Below are positions 44,633 through 57,136 of a stretch of 64,000 nt of DNA, piece by piece. This DNA is from Tetrapyrgos nigripes. Taxonomy: Eukaryota > Basidiomycota > Agaricomycetes > Agaricales > Campanellaceae. Each line of letters starts with the position of its first letter. The stretch's first letter is position 1. The notes below the pieces were generated by a model. That model made no database searches. It was not told the origin of the DNA and was given only the letters and a program-made list of their open reading frames with translations. A program made the translations under genes and the position numbers. The stretch spans positions 97,002 to 161,001 of the forward strand of contig JAACJM010000192.1 in the NCBI GenBank assembly GCA_013368315.1, read 5' to 3'.

Positions 44633-46284
44633 ATGGGAGCACAAAACGAGAACTACGACATAGGTGACGACGCTTCAGCACCTACTAGCTCTACTATTCG
44701 CCCAACGACTACTTCCTCTGCTCTTCCTCCTCGTATGCCCACTACTGGTCATCGTGCTACCGTAGTCAACTCTTCTTCTGGAACCTCTGTTGATCCGAGC
44801 CTGGGAATGTCTTCCATCCCTTCTTTCGTTCTTGTACCTATGCTGTTACCTGGGAGTGCTGACGCCCCGTCTTTTGATGGGACTGAAGTATCTAACTTCG
44901 TTGACTATCTTGAGCAACTCGCTAGGAACACTGGCATTATTAATCTTGATGAGCTTATTCCCTACGTCCTTTGGTACTCCACTCTGGAAGTCGGCGATGC
45001 CGTTCGCTATGAGGATGCCTTCGTCAAAGGAAACGACGAGTACGGCTGGGTTAACGCTAAGCAAACTCTTTTGTCTATTTATGCTGAGTATGATACAAAA
45101 CCTAAGATTACTCACCAGGATCTTCTAGACTTTTGCTGACACCAGAACGAAACTGGAACCATTGAATCGTCAAAGGACGTGGATAGGTACCGTATTGCTT
45201 ACCAAAAGTTCGCTAACGGTCTCATAGTCGATGGCGTAATCTCCAAAAACCAACGAAACTATTACTTCGTTGCAGGACTTCCATCCAAGGTAAAGGACTG
45301 GTTCATACAAGCCTTACCCAAGACACAGAGGTCGCCCAAGACTGCTCCTACCGTCCTCGACTCGGTGAAGCTCCTCAAGACGAGATTCGGATCAAACAAC
45401 CTTTACATGACTCCCTGGGCTTCGTCTAGCCAGGCCTACAAGAACCAAGTCCTGACTTGACTTGAACTGGTAATCGTATTGACCCCACGGTGACCACTAC
45501 GTCTGCTTCTACCCCTTCGACTAATACTACAGGTACATCACAACCTCAACGGTCAGTTCCTCAAGCTAAAGGCAACTCCACTCATGTCGACGACCTGGCG
45601 AAGCAATTCAAGGAAATGACACTCAACTTGTCGTCGCTTGTAGACAAGATCAACGGCCAGACCATACAGGTGCGTGCTCCTACTCAAGACAGAACTAACA
45701 AACGCTGTTTTATGTGCGGTGGAGTCAACACCCATCAGATGCATCCTAGGTATTGTCCTGAGACAGCTGCGCTTATTCGCAATCAGTTGATCATTCAAGA
45801 TGCCACAACCAATAGGTATCTCCTTCCTAATGGAGAGTCTCTTCCTCGTACTCCTTTCAGATTCAATGGAGGTGTGGCCCAATACCTCCATTCTATTACT
45901 AACGCTACTCAGCCAGCTCAAACCTCTACGGCCAACAACAACACCAGGGATGTTCCTCCTCACATGGACAGAGCGAGAACCTCTCACTTGATGGGTTTAG
46001 TATTTGAACAAGAAGATGTTTTGTCTAACGCGTTTGCTGTCAGATCGTTGGGGCCAACCCCTTTCAGTTCCTTTCTAGCCTCACAGGAGAATGACTCTTA
46101 CCTGACAACTCGCTCCCAGAAGACCAACAATCGATTCGACCCTACGAAGAGGCCAGAAAACATCCAACCAACCTCTACTCAACGCCCTCAGGAGTCTAGG
46201 CGATCAAGACCAACTTGCCCCCACAACAGGCACACACCACAACAACTCAACTGGTCAATTGACAACCTCCTCAAAGTCCTCTGA
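44633..46284 (+). pseudogene. gag of gypsy element 1
   Basis: 44633-45460 encodes a Ser/Thr-rich start, then the capsid-like part (SFDGTEVSNFVDYLEQLARN, YVLWYSTLEVGDAVRYEDAF) and NYYFVAGLPSKVKDWFIQAL. It is interrupted by one in-frame TGA at 45137-45139, where CGA is expected. After a frame change near 45465, 45490-46284 carries a CCHC knuckle (CFMCGGVNTHQMHPRYC) for RNA packaging and a Thr/Asn-rich tail. It would form the structural shell of the element. Not translatable as one protein. Confidence 0.7.
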
Positions 46285-46689
46285 AACGGGATATCAACAT
46301 CCCTCCACCAACGAACCCCATCAACCATCCAGAAGGCCAAAAAGATCTCAAGAATAAAGATAGGGATGTACGTATGAAGGATACGACACCTCCCTCCCAG
46401 TAGAAGGGTCCTACGTATCATTTTACTTCTACTCTCTCCGAACAGGCTGAAATGCAGAAGGTTTTCGACTACATCATGAATCACGAGATCTTGCTACCCA
46501 TTGGCCAAATCCTAGGTGCGAGTCCTCAATTACAGAAGATCTTTACCGAAAATACCAGGACCAAACGAGAATATACCACAAAGGAAGCTGAGTACTCTGT
46601 TGATCAATCTTCCTCTTCTTTCCCTTCTCCTTCCTCCTCTCTTCATGTTGGAAACCCCGAGCTGTTGGGAGACTTTTTGTTTCGTTATG

Positions 46690-47678
46690 CCAATGCGGAT
46701 AGTGATGGATAAAGAGAAGTTTTACGGTATGAGTACCGGAAAGATGGAGGTGACTATAGCTGGAAAGACTTTTACAGCTATGATTGACTCCGGTTCTGAA
46801 TTGAACCTGATGAGTTGAGAGATCCCAGAGATGATGGGACTACCCATCGATTACGAAGGTACACGTTGGTCGTTGCGAGGGTCCATGGACATGCCGAACC
46901 TCTTCAAGGAGTTGTCACCGACACTCCTATCATGATTGGGAAACATGAGTTCCCACATCACATCTTCGTCACTAACAATGATCTAGATAAGCAGAATATC
47001 ATTCTAGGTCAACCCTTCTTGCATCATTTCGCTGCTCGCCTCAACTATGGAGCCCGTACTGGCAAAGCTAAGTTATTCCTCTGGGCTGACAGCATGAAGA
47101 AAGGTCCTCCCTCGGTGGGCATACTAATCACAGATCCTGATGACAAACGCAACACTGCTACAATCGACCGATGCGCTCACTTCTCCAAGATTGAAGACTA
47201 CTCAGAAGTTCCTTACCAAGAGGATTTTTTAGCCAGGGAGTCGAGTCCCGGTCCTCAGGTCTTCCACTCGTCTCCGGCTTCTATTGCAACATTAGGAAGA
47301 TCTATTGAAGGTTTAATAGGGAACGATGAGTATTCTGATTTTGATTCACTTCTTGACCTCCAACCTCCCCCATCTTATGATTCATTTCTCCGTGATTACG
47401 CCCGATTGTCTCTTTATTCCCATGATTCTATTCTTGCTACCCCTTGGACTTCACGAGTGTTTGCTCCTATTTACGATGTCAATCTTGCTAAAAGACGATA
47501 CAAACCTGTACACAGGAAGTTTCGTCCCGTCCCTACTTACATGCCCGTTCCAGATGCCAACGTCTACAAGCCGATACCTCCTCCCTGTCATGAATCGCCT
47601 CTCGCCTCCTTCATTCCTTCTTCATTTCCTTCTATTACCTATTCACTTTCCGTTCTATTACCTTCCACAAACCCATAA
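46690..47678 (+). pseudogene. Retroviral-type aspartic protease region, gypsy element 1
   Basis: VTIAGKTFTAMIDSGSELNL gives the D-S-G catalytic triplet. TGA at 46816 (CGA expected) is followed in frame by EIPEMMGLPIDYEGTRW, then a frame change leads to HGHAEPLQGVVTDTPIMIG and NIILGQPFLHHFAARLNYG, the flap and second domain. A Pro/Tyr-rich linker extends to 47678. It would normally cleave Gag-Pol. Confidence 0.7.
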
Positions 47679-47689
47679 ACACTAATTAC

Positions 47690-48012
47690 TTCTCATCATC
47701 GTCCATCCCGATCTATGACTCACTTCTCCATCCCCTTTATCTCCATGGACATTCTCACATATATACTTCTTTACTTGACTCACATTCTTATCTCCTCCGA
47801 TCCCTAGGCTCCATGGACATTCTCACATATTCATTTCTCTCTTATATATATCGTAGATCTTGTAGCTAGATTCCTTAGTCTGTTCACTTCGTCTCCACTC
47901 CGCTCCTAGTACAGTGCAGTGTCGAGCATAGTCAGCTACTCGTTCTTCTCTCGTCTTCATTACCTCTCTACATCCCTCTCGTCTCTCACATCTTGTCAAT
48001 CTATCTTGTTCG
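47690..48012. other. Pyrimidine-rich spacer inside gypsy element 1
   Basis: Non-coding, with a direct repeat CTCCATGGACATTCTCACAT at about 47741 and 47810. Confidence 0.55.
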
Positions 48013-49110
48013 TTGCGTGACTTGGGTGGTTACTTGCTAAGTGACAACGTTCTTGACACTCCCAAACCTTTGGAACTCCCGATACACCCGGTCCCTTATC
48101 AACAACTGACCTTCTGTGAAAGAGTTACCCTGCCACGTCTTGAAGAGATGCTAGAGAAGATTGATAAGAGTATGTTTTCTTCAGACGAGATTAACTTACT
48201 ATGCTTTGCAGTTGTCAAGAGAGAACTAGCATTTGCCTTCGTCTACGCCGAGAAAGGTTCGTTCTCCTGAAAATATTATGCTGACTATGTCTTGTATGTC
48301 ATAGAACATACGCCGTGGCAGCGTCCAGCAATCAAAGTACCTCTAGCTATCAGAGACCAAGTAATACAACAGATCCGAGCTGAGGAGGAAGCTGGTCGTT
48401 TCGAACCTACGACTTCATCTTATCGCTCGTCAATGTTTGCAGTCGCCAAAAAGAAAGGTGTTAGGTTAGTGGTCAATCTTGAGGAACTTAATGCCGTCTC
48501 TATCCAGGACTCTTCTCTTCCTCCCAACATCAACGACTTCGCCAAGGATTTCGTCGGGTACTCCCTCTACAGGTTACTTGATTTGTTCTCTGGATTTGAC
48601 GCTAGATGGGTTGACAAGGAATCCTACCCTCTTCAAGCCTTTCATACAGAGGTTGGAGCTTGACAACAATGTACCCTGGTTCAAGGATATACGAACTCGG
48701 TACAAGAATTCCAAAGGTGCGTGGCCCATGCTTTACTTCCTGTTGACGATTTCGCGAAGAACTTTGTGGATGATTGTGGACTGAGAGGACCACCTACGAG
48801 ATACAACGATGAACCTATAGAGGGGAATCCGAATATTCGAAGGTTCTTCTTTGAGTATGAGTCCAACGGTTGGACTTGGTGTTGGGAGCATTGATTATGG
48901 CTGGAATAACTGCTTCAGGAGCGAAAGCGATCTTGGTAACGGATAAACTCCATATAGTTGGGGGTGTAGTGGCTCTAGAAGAATGGATCATGGAGCCCTC
49001 TCTTATCAAAAAGGTCTTAGATTGGCCTATCCCTCAAGACGTCTCAGACGTATGAGGATTCTTGGGAACAGCTGGAGTTGGCCGTAGATAGATCAAGGGT
49101 TTCGCTATCA
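48013..49110 (+). pseudogene. Reverse transcriptase fragment, gypsy element 1
   Basis: An upstream connection domain (EEMLEKIDKSMFSSDEINLL), then PWQRPAIKVPLAIRDQVIQQ, the primer-grip side RLVVNLEELNAVSIQDSSLP and LYRLLDLFSGFDARWVD (RT motif A, DLFSGFD). After 48663 the frame is lost, and pieces such as KVLDWPIPQDVSDV belong to the connection to RNase H. The YxDD catalytic motif is absent, so about 100 residues of palm are deleted. Confidence 0.72.
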
Positions 49111-49133
49111 TAGCAAAGCCTCTCTCTCTTCTC

Positions 49134-51662
49134 TTGCGCACTGACACTGTTTTTATTCTCTCTACGGAGGCCTTAGAGGCTTTCGACTTGATCAAACACA
49201 GGATTACACAACCTCCAGTACTCATCAAGATTGACTATCCCTCTGCCCTTCAAGTACCGAGGATTTCCCCTAGAGAATCTGATGAAGGACTATTGGTAGT
49301 CGCTGTCGATTCTTCATGGGAAGGAGCCGGATGGGTCTTCTACCAAGTCCGTGAAAACCTCAAACGTCCAGCAATATTCGGCTCCTGTACTTTCAGCAAG
49401 ACGGAACAAAACTACGGCCAGCCCAAGACCGAGGTGTATGGAGTATTCCGAGCACTGAAGGACCTGAGGCATCGAGTCTGGGGTGTCCATTTCCGGTTGG
49501 AATACGACGCTAAGTCCCTGGCCAAGATGTTGAAGGAGCCAGACGACGTTCCTAATGCCCCTATGCTGAGGTGGGTATCGTGGATCCGACTATTCGACTT
49601 TGAGTTACAACACGTCCCGGCCACATCCTTCAAAGCTGAAGACAGGCTTTCTAGAAGACGAGCGGCTGAAGGTGAAGAAGTAGAAGAATCTCAGGACACT
49701 TTCCTTGATGCGTACTTGGAGGAATCGCACTTGGTTCCGGGATCTCAAGGACTAGATAAGTACTCATTTGAATATCTCTTTATCAAATTGTCTTCGTCGA
49801 TCCCTTCCCAATCATTCTCCTATCCTCTCGTGGTTGATCAAGGGGGAGTACCTTCCCCAATTTCTTTTGATTCCCTATCCGTTTCTTTTAATCTTTCACC
49901 CGAAGACCTTCATTCTCTCTTTCTTGCCTCTGGTTTACGTTTCAATGCTTCCATTCCGATCTCCGTTTCTTCTCTCGAGAAGGTCCAGCGAAACGTAGCT
50001 GTGACTTGCGTACTAGGAGATGAAAGAGTCTCGCTAGAAATTACTGAATTCGAATTTATTCCCAGACGATTTGACGCCTCTTTCCAAGTACATGTTCATC
50101 ACGTATCCGATGAGGAGCAGGAGGAGATGTGGGCTGAGTTCCGCGCTTACCTCTCCACCGACATAATTCCTCTGAAGTACGACTCTCACAAACAAAAGGT
50201 GTGTTTCTTAAAGAGAGTCTCTTGCTTCACACTCCAGAACGATACCCTATGGCTACTTCCCAAGCAGAAATCCCATTCTCTCCCTCGAAAAGTCATTGAG
50301 CTGAAGGCTCGCCATGACAAATTGATCGCGATGGCTCACAATGAGTGTGGCCATCGCAGTTGCGATGCTACTTACCAACATCTCGTTGACAGGTTCTACT
50401 GGCCCAATATGTACACCTCGGTGTCATTACTTCGTCAAATCATGCTTAGAATGTCAAAAGAGTATTCAAAACCTACCAGTTATCCCTTACAACGAACTTC
50501 CACCTCAACAGCATCCACATGCCCAAAGGAGTCCGAGGTATCAACTACATCATTCATGCGGTGGAACCGACCATTCTTTGGCCTGAAGCAAGAGGACTCA
50601 AGGTACTTAACGTGGCTAGCGTTGCACCTACCTCTTGCTCCCCTTTCTATGATAACTATTAATGGCTCCTCAAGGGTGTCTACTCCTTCTTCTCAGGACT
50701 CAGTTCCTGATTCAGTTTCTTCTCCCGATGATGACGATATTAGGGAGAGAGTTCGTGCACCTAATGGTTTGACTCTCCCTCAAGGGGCGAGAATAGAACA
50801 TGCTTATGCCGACGACATTCTCTACTCGTTTCCAGACGGCACTGGAGTTGCTTGTCAACTCTTACTTCCAAGAACCTTACAAGTCTCTTATATTATGGAC
50901 GAGGGTGATATTGAGCCTCTCATTCTCGTGAATGACTCTTCTGAACTTAGCGTTGAGCACGAGGTTGTCTCTCCTTCTCCTTCTCAAGTTTCTGATGCTT
51001 CTTCTATTCAAGCTTTGTCTGTTAATTTCCCTGTCAATCCTTTCGATTATGTTTCTCTGGGATCGTTCTATTGTTCTAAATCTTGGCGCAACATTGATCT
51101 TACTCCTCTTTGCCTTCTGATTTACCGGCTGGGTAGTTTGGAGTTTCATATTCATCAGGCTATGAGAACTGATGGTTACACAGATGATCCTTATTACCAA
51201 GACCCTCCCCTTTATACTCATATCAATTCCTCTGATGACCTTTCGAGACCCCTTACGTTTTCTGATTATTCTGAGATCACTTTTTCTCCTACCAGTCCTA
51301 AACTTATTGACGTTCAACTTTCAGCCAATCACCCTCATCATGTATGGATCAACTATGCGGCTCTCAACCCGAAGCCTGGACCTTACGGATTCCACTATGC
51401 TCACGACTACAATTACCTCTCTTACAGCTCTACTGTCTCTTGATACAGCGACTCTCTCTGTACTTTCGGTGAAGGCATTAACTACATCGATCCATCACCT
51501 CGATCTAGCAAGTTCAACAGATTCGACTTCTCGATGTTATACGAGTTCGATGGATGGGGTAGGGTACATGGATTATGGGACACGGCCATAGACAGAAGAT
51601 TCTTGGGCGTACCGTTGCTAGTGGTGAATAGGTTGTGGGTTAGGGATGCTGAGTTGTGTTGG
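49134..51662 (+). pseudogene. RNase H and integrase-like part of gypsy element 1 pol
   Basis: One 769-codon frame (49134-51443). RNase H begins VVAVDSSWEGAGWVFYQ and continues KTEVYGVFRALKDLRHRVWG. Then a long linker, and the integrase zinc finger (HNECGHRSCDATYQHLVDRF, YWPNMYTSV), whose second half lies in another frame (YFVKSCLECQKS, about 50430). The D,D,E core is not found. The C-terminal part is unusually long and Ser/Asp-rich. After TGA at 51441, the same frame continues GINYIDPSPRSSKF, ending at 51662. That tail resembles a separate domain rather than a chromodomain. Confidence 0.65.
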
Positions 51663-53581
51663 GAAGAGATATGACGCTACTTGATCGGGAAAGAGACTGA
51701 AGAGTTGGTCATACCAGTTAGATATCGCAACGAAGGGAAGGGTCCGTTCACAGTTGAGGTTTTTCGAGAAAGTGGTGTCGAAGGTTTAGTGTTGACAGGT
51801 ATACAAGGGAAATTTGGGAGAAAAAAAGTCGAAGATGGTCGTATCAGAGTCGAGGTTGGAATTAGAAAATCAGGTTGTTGGATGGTGGTTCAATCCCGTG
51901 AATCCGGTGATATGCCATACAAATTCGCGGTAAATAACCCAAAACTAGCGCTAATACATGTCTAAGATACTCTTAAATGGATAATAAGGACTAGAGTGAG
52001 TCCTGAACTGCTAGTCAAAGTACTAGGAATTAGGTGTATAACCTAAGGAATGTTAATGGGCAATACTTATGGATAAGAATAAGACTTGTTCAAAGTATTA
52101 TAACAGATACATACTAGGGGATACAGCTATAGTAAGCAGACTCACCTAACTACAAAGTCTACAAAGACTTAACAAACCTGCTATAGCGGCCTAATACCAC
52201 TAGTATGACTCAAGGGATAGAGAAGGAGGAGAAACGCCCCTATTCACAGGTACGTCGTTGGCATTAAAAACCCAGATCGAAGGCTTAGACCACTAGATCT
52301 GAAAGGACACGTCATCATCAGACAATTTGGATATTCGGGATTCTAACCCGGATGTATACAAACTTGCAGTGCATATCTACAGATGGTTAAGAATAGAAAA
52401 GTGGTACAATAGTTATATCAATAGAAAGCTAGAATCCATAGCTTTCAGATGGTACACAAGGGATGGACTAGCGGCAACGATACTAAGTGTCTAAAAGGGT
52501 TGTGAAGTCACTAACGTGAGAGAGTCCAAATAGCAGGATTAATGATTCGGGCATAAGTATTACCGAAAGCAGTACTTACCGAGATCACTATGGTTTAGCG
52601 TCTTAAAGATGAAGTGCAGTACTATCCTTTGCTATACACACTAGTTCGTAAGGCTTTAGCATTACTATTGAAGAGCTGGACTCGGATTAGCAGTGTACAA
52701 GTTTAACTAGCGGTGTAAAGGGATAGGTATACGTTCAAAGCTATAAGACGAGAGGTGGAAACTAGATATGAGATACCCTAAACCAGAGGATTAGCGGTAT
52801 TCCGAAGTGTAGTCATAAGTGGAGCTATCTGAGTCAGGTAGGCTACGGCTACCAGTACCAGAGAGTACCCTACTAGTAAAGAGAGTGGAGCAAGAGACAG
52901 AGAAATCCCTACTACGAAAATTAGATAATATTCAAGTTTCCTGTATACCCTAATTAGAAGGTACCTACTAGATCCAGTAGTTACTTACGCTCACAGACTA
53001 GCGGTTAGAGTAGATTTTCTGTTTTCATTGATATATTTTAGCGGACATTGAAAAGAAATGTAAAACTGTATAGTTGTAGCTACGAGTAGTATGAAAGGAC
53101 CAGGTATTACTAGTAGCTACCCAAGCAACGGACTGTAGAGTATCAGGATTCTCCCTATCAGCGTAGAGACTGTGAAACACAGACAAGAGCTTCTAAACAA
53201 TTTATCATACTTGCATGGAGTCTAAACATACAGTGTTGGTTAAATCAGTGTTGAATATATTTGTTGGTTGTTTTTTGTGTTTATAACTTGTGTCCTCGAG
53301 ACTTGGAAACTGTGTCTAAGGCATTGACGCCTTCAAATAGAATTGAACTGGTTGACCTGATATTGTGTGTGTGCCTTCATGCATTTGTGTTTTGTGGCAA
53401 TAGCCTTTGTGTGTGCCTTTGTGCAAAACCTTTACAAAAATCCCCCAAAAGATCTCCAAGCTGTGGACTAAATTGAAGAGTATTCTACTTACTAGATACG
53501 CTCGCAAAACAAATCGTATAGGTTTTTCTGGTTGTGTTCTGTGTGCTAAGAGCACTTACTAGAGAAACAGCCTATTTATAC
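51663..53581. other. No protein gene; probable 5' LTR/leader of gypsy element 2
   Basis: AT-rich, with TAGCGG repeated at about 52188, 52471, 52711, 52792, 53002 and 53038. Ends at a primer-binding-site-like sequence at 53582. LTR borders could not be verified because no second copy is visible. The short frame 51681-51965 has no family support. Confidence 0.4.
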
Positions 53582-54100
53582 TGGAGCCCACTGCGAGGGG
53601 GTATCACTTCAGTTTATTCTATACTACGAGATCACTTGAGCTTAACAGCTCTAACCAAAAGTTGTCAAAATACAAGGTCTTAACGACCATTGAGACAGCA
53701 CCTATTGGAAGGCAAACCCTTCTAAAAGAAAACCCCCTAAACAGAGGAACGAAACTAGCGAGCCTTCGTCGAGTACAAGACCGCTAGAAGAAGAACCAGT
53801 TGTTTATACTCCATATCCTTTAAAACTGTGGCAATGAGAGCAGAGTCGTGCAGTTGCAAAGAAGAAAACTAGCGGAAAACCAAAGAAGCAGAGAAAAACC
53901 ATGGCGTCTCCTGAACCAACAGTAGAAACCCGGAACCATCTACTTCTACTAGCGCCGCCAGAGATCTTTCAGTTGCGCCTTCTGAGTTGACACTGGAAGA
54001 TGAATTAGGGCTTGATTACATTGAGCAACAACTCAACAGAGAATATCAACAACAATTACTACCACAACAAGCATTGTCTAGACCACTAGAAGTCGAAAAT

Positions 54101-55526
54101 GGCTGAGAAAGTGAAAACAACTATTCCTGGGCTCGAAGTGAGTCCAGAAGCCTTGAGAGCTACCCAAAATGACAAATTGCCAAAAGCCAAGAAAACGGCT
54201 CCTTGCTTTGACAAAGAAGAACCGGAAAACCTAGAACGTACTTCTCAGAAATCGAAGGAATCTGTGAAGACTTGAACATTGATCTAGAGCAGTCTAAAAT
54301 CCTTCTGGTGATGAAGTACATGGAGTACAAAACCCGCCAATGTCATGAAGAGGATGCCATTGCGCATAGTACAAATTGGGAGGATTTCAAGAAACAACTT
54401 AGGAAATGTTACCCCAAATCAGTTGGTGGCATTAATGGAAGCGTTAATAGGTTAAAAGCCATAGCCACTAGAAACGAAGGGATAACTATCCTACAGAGAG
54501 AACGCTTACTAGCGTATATTCGGAATTCAAGCTCGAAGCTAAGAAGCTAATGATGAAGGAAAAGCAAACGATTTCAAATCAACAAGCTGTTGAGTACCTC
54601 ATGAGTGCATTAGATTCCGAGTTGAGGAGAGCTATGATTCTTTTCTTACCAGGGGTTGACGACGAAAATGTGGAAGACCCATTCTCACTAGAGGTGGTAA
54701 TACAAGCTGCTAAAAGCACTTGTAACAACCACATTGCAGGATTGATTAGTCTTGGCATAAAGAGCGTTCCCACGCAGGCTGTTGGTGCAAAAACTGTATG
54801 AGAAAAGACAATTGAGACTCGTACGACTAGCGCTAAAGCGGAAAGCCTGCAGCAAGATGAATGGATGATGAGAATGTCTGCATCTAGTGACGTTAACAAT
54901 GGAGAATGAAAGATCTATCTGAGAAGATAGAGCAGAATACGACAATATTGGCAAACTTAGCCAAATTGTTAATGAATCAGCAAAGTAGCAGTTCTCGAAG
55001 TTCAAATAATAATGCTGGGTATAGTGGTAACCCTCGTGGATATCCTTCTAACGGAGGATATACAAACCCACTGTGTTATGGGTTGAACTCCAATCAAGCG
55101 GCAGGAAACAAGAAATGTTTCTTTTGTGACAGTCTGGAACATATGGCACCAGACTGTGAAGTACAACAAGAGTACTTTGATAAGAAGTGGCTCATTAGAA
55201 ATGAACAAGGTCGAGTACGTCTTAGAGATGGAAACTATGTACCTCAACAGTACAATGGAGACACTGAGTCAAAGGCTCAGAAGATTGTGAAGATTGCAAA
55301 AGAAAAAGGATGGGACAAGAAGAATGTAATGTTCTCTTCGATCAAAGAAATGGAGGAGGCTTATGCTGAACCCCCTCCTAACTTCAGTAGTTTCATGGGC
55401 AAAATGACGACTATGATGAATTCGCTAGACGAACGCCATAGAGAGCTTGAAATGGTGGAAGAACAAAGAAAGGATGAGCTTGGTCTCATTTGTAAGTTGC
55501 TAGAACAGCTGGTGTTGGGAAACTAA
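54101..55526 (+). pseudogene. gag of gypsy element 2
   Basis: ATG at 54101 (MAEKVKTTIPGLEVSPEALR). A frame change near 54238 leads into YFSEIEGICEDLNIDLEQSK and the capsid-like NWEDFKKQLRKCYPKSVGGI. Another change near 54530 gives ISNQQAVEYLMSALDSELRR to about 54800, then the knuckle frame 54906-55526 with CFFCDSLEHMAPDC (canonical C-x2-C-x4-H-x4-C). A coiled tail (SLDERHRELEMVEEQRKDEL) follows. Structural protein; three frames are needed, so not intact. Confidence 0.7.
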
Positions 55527-55630
55527 GAGCTCCGAGGATAGGGTCCGAGGAAGCTGAAACCGTCTCCCAGCTTGTCAACAAAGAAAAGAAGACCCTTGAG
55601 GAGAAAACTACTAAGGCTCGAACGAAACCG

Positions 55631-56868
55631 GTGGTTGAAGTACCTTCGGTTAGGTCCATCCTGAAGAGAAATGAAAAATCTAAAACTTATGTCCCACCAC
55701 AGAAAAGAGTGGAAGAAGAGTCAGAGTCTGAATCAGAGACTGATTCACCGCTAGTGGCAAAAGCTATCGAACCTAAAGAAAAAGGATCTAGCAGTAGACC
55801 CTTTGACAAGAATATACCAGTAAACAGGGAAAAGTTGGCAGGTTCCAGCTTACCTGAAACGCCAAAACGTGTCGAGAAAACGACAACCACTAAAGTTGTA
55901 ACAAGAGAGCAACATAAAAAGATCCATCCTCTATTAGATGGAGTAGAAGATTCGAGAGAGCCTTTGTTATTGACTGGCGTAGAAGAAAGAATAGTGGACA
56001 AAATCTTACGAGGAGATATAACTATGCAATGTCTCCTGCAGTAAAACACTTGTTAAAAAGAAGGTTGAACAACTTAAATGTGAAACCTAGAATACGCAAG
56101 AGGAAGGTTCAAGTCAATGAACTAGCGGTAGCAGAAAATGAAAGAGATCCTGAAGAGGAAATCTACTTCACAGTTGAAGATTTTGAACGACCGTCTATGG
56201 AAGTCTTTGTACAAGGCAAAGGTAGATTACCGCCAAATTCTATTGTGCACCGAGATGTGGTAGAACAGTTCTTGAAACACAGACCAGAAGAGAAAGGAAA
56301 GCGACTAGTTATCGCAGCAAGACTGTTTGATGACTTACGAGTTACTTATCCTACTATCAACAGATCTAGTCAACAAGTAGAGTGTATTATGGATAATGGT
56401 TCTCAAATAGTATCTATGAATACTAGCGTAGCTGCAGGATTAAACCTAGCTTGGGACCCAGATCTAGTTATACATATGGAAAGTGCTAATGGTACTGTTT
56501 CCCCTACTAGAGGATTGGCTAGAAATGTACCTTTCAAGTTTGGCAACGTAAAAGCTTACCTTCAAGTCCATATTATGGATGGTTGTCCTTATCAAGTGCT
56601 ACTAGGTAGACCATTTGATGTACTATGTGAAACCTCGGTAAAGAACACCAAGGAAGGGGGTCAGTTTATTACTGTTCACGATCCTAACTCAGATCGTAGG
56701 TGTACGATTCCTACTTATGCTAGAGGACAGAAGCCTAGAATTCTACCTCTGCCAGTAGAGAAGTTCGTAGATCAAGAAACTGGTGAAGAAGTTCCCCTCC
56801 CTTTGGAAGATAGTGAAAGGAGTAAAAGAAGAAGAAAAGAAGGAAGAATCAAAGGGAGAGAACCCTGA
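55631..56868 (+). CDS. Protease region of gypsy element 2
   Basis: 55631-56044 is a charged linker (SESESETDSPLVAKAIEPKE). The overlapping frame 56029-56868 has a retropepsin-like fold: VECIMDNGSQIVSMNTSVAA (D-N-G-S where D-S/T-G is usual), GTVSPTRGLARNVPFKFG and YQVLLGRPFDVLC. It is 280 codons without a stop. The Asn in place of Ser/Thr after the catalytic Asp is odd but occurs in related fungal elements. This is the best-preserved part of the element. Confidence 0.65.
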
Positions 56869-57136
56869 AATCAAATTTTCAAGGGTCCTTGATGAACTGT
56901 TAGAGTTGCAGGGAGAGGTAGCCCTTTCCTTTGAAATAGATGAGAAAGGAGAAATCAATGATTAGCGGTTTCATCACTACTCGGAATAAAAGCTTTACTA
57001 AAGATGAACTTAGTGAAGCATATGTATTTGCTTCTTTGAATGCAATAAAAGAGAAAAGATCCAAAGGTGAGCCAGCTATTACAGCAATATAAGGCTCAGC
57101 GAAACTCTAAAGAATCCAAAGATAGTCAACGCCAAT

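Larger units (their letters stand above)
44486..51662 (+). mobile_element. Ty3/gypsy retrotransposon 1, degraded
   Basis: Primer-binding-site-like sequence at 44486, then gag with a zinc knuckle, an aspartic protease, a truncated reverse transcriptase, RNase H and an integrase zinc-binding part, in the gypsy order. Frames are broken repeatedly and the RT catalytic YxDD region is missing. No 3' LTR was found. Confidence 0.75.

Noticed and set aside
53261..53476. 71-codon plus frame before gag of element 2
   Set aside because: It lies in the LTR-like leader upstream of the primer-binding site; Cys/Val-rich from GTGTGT composition.
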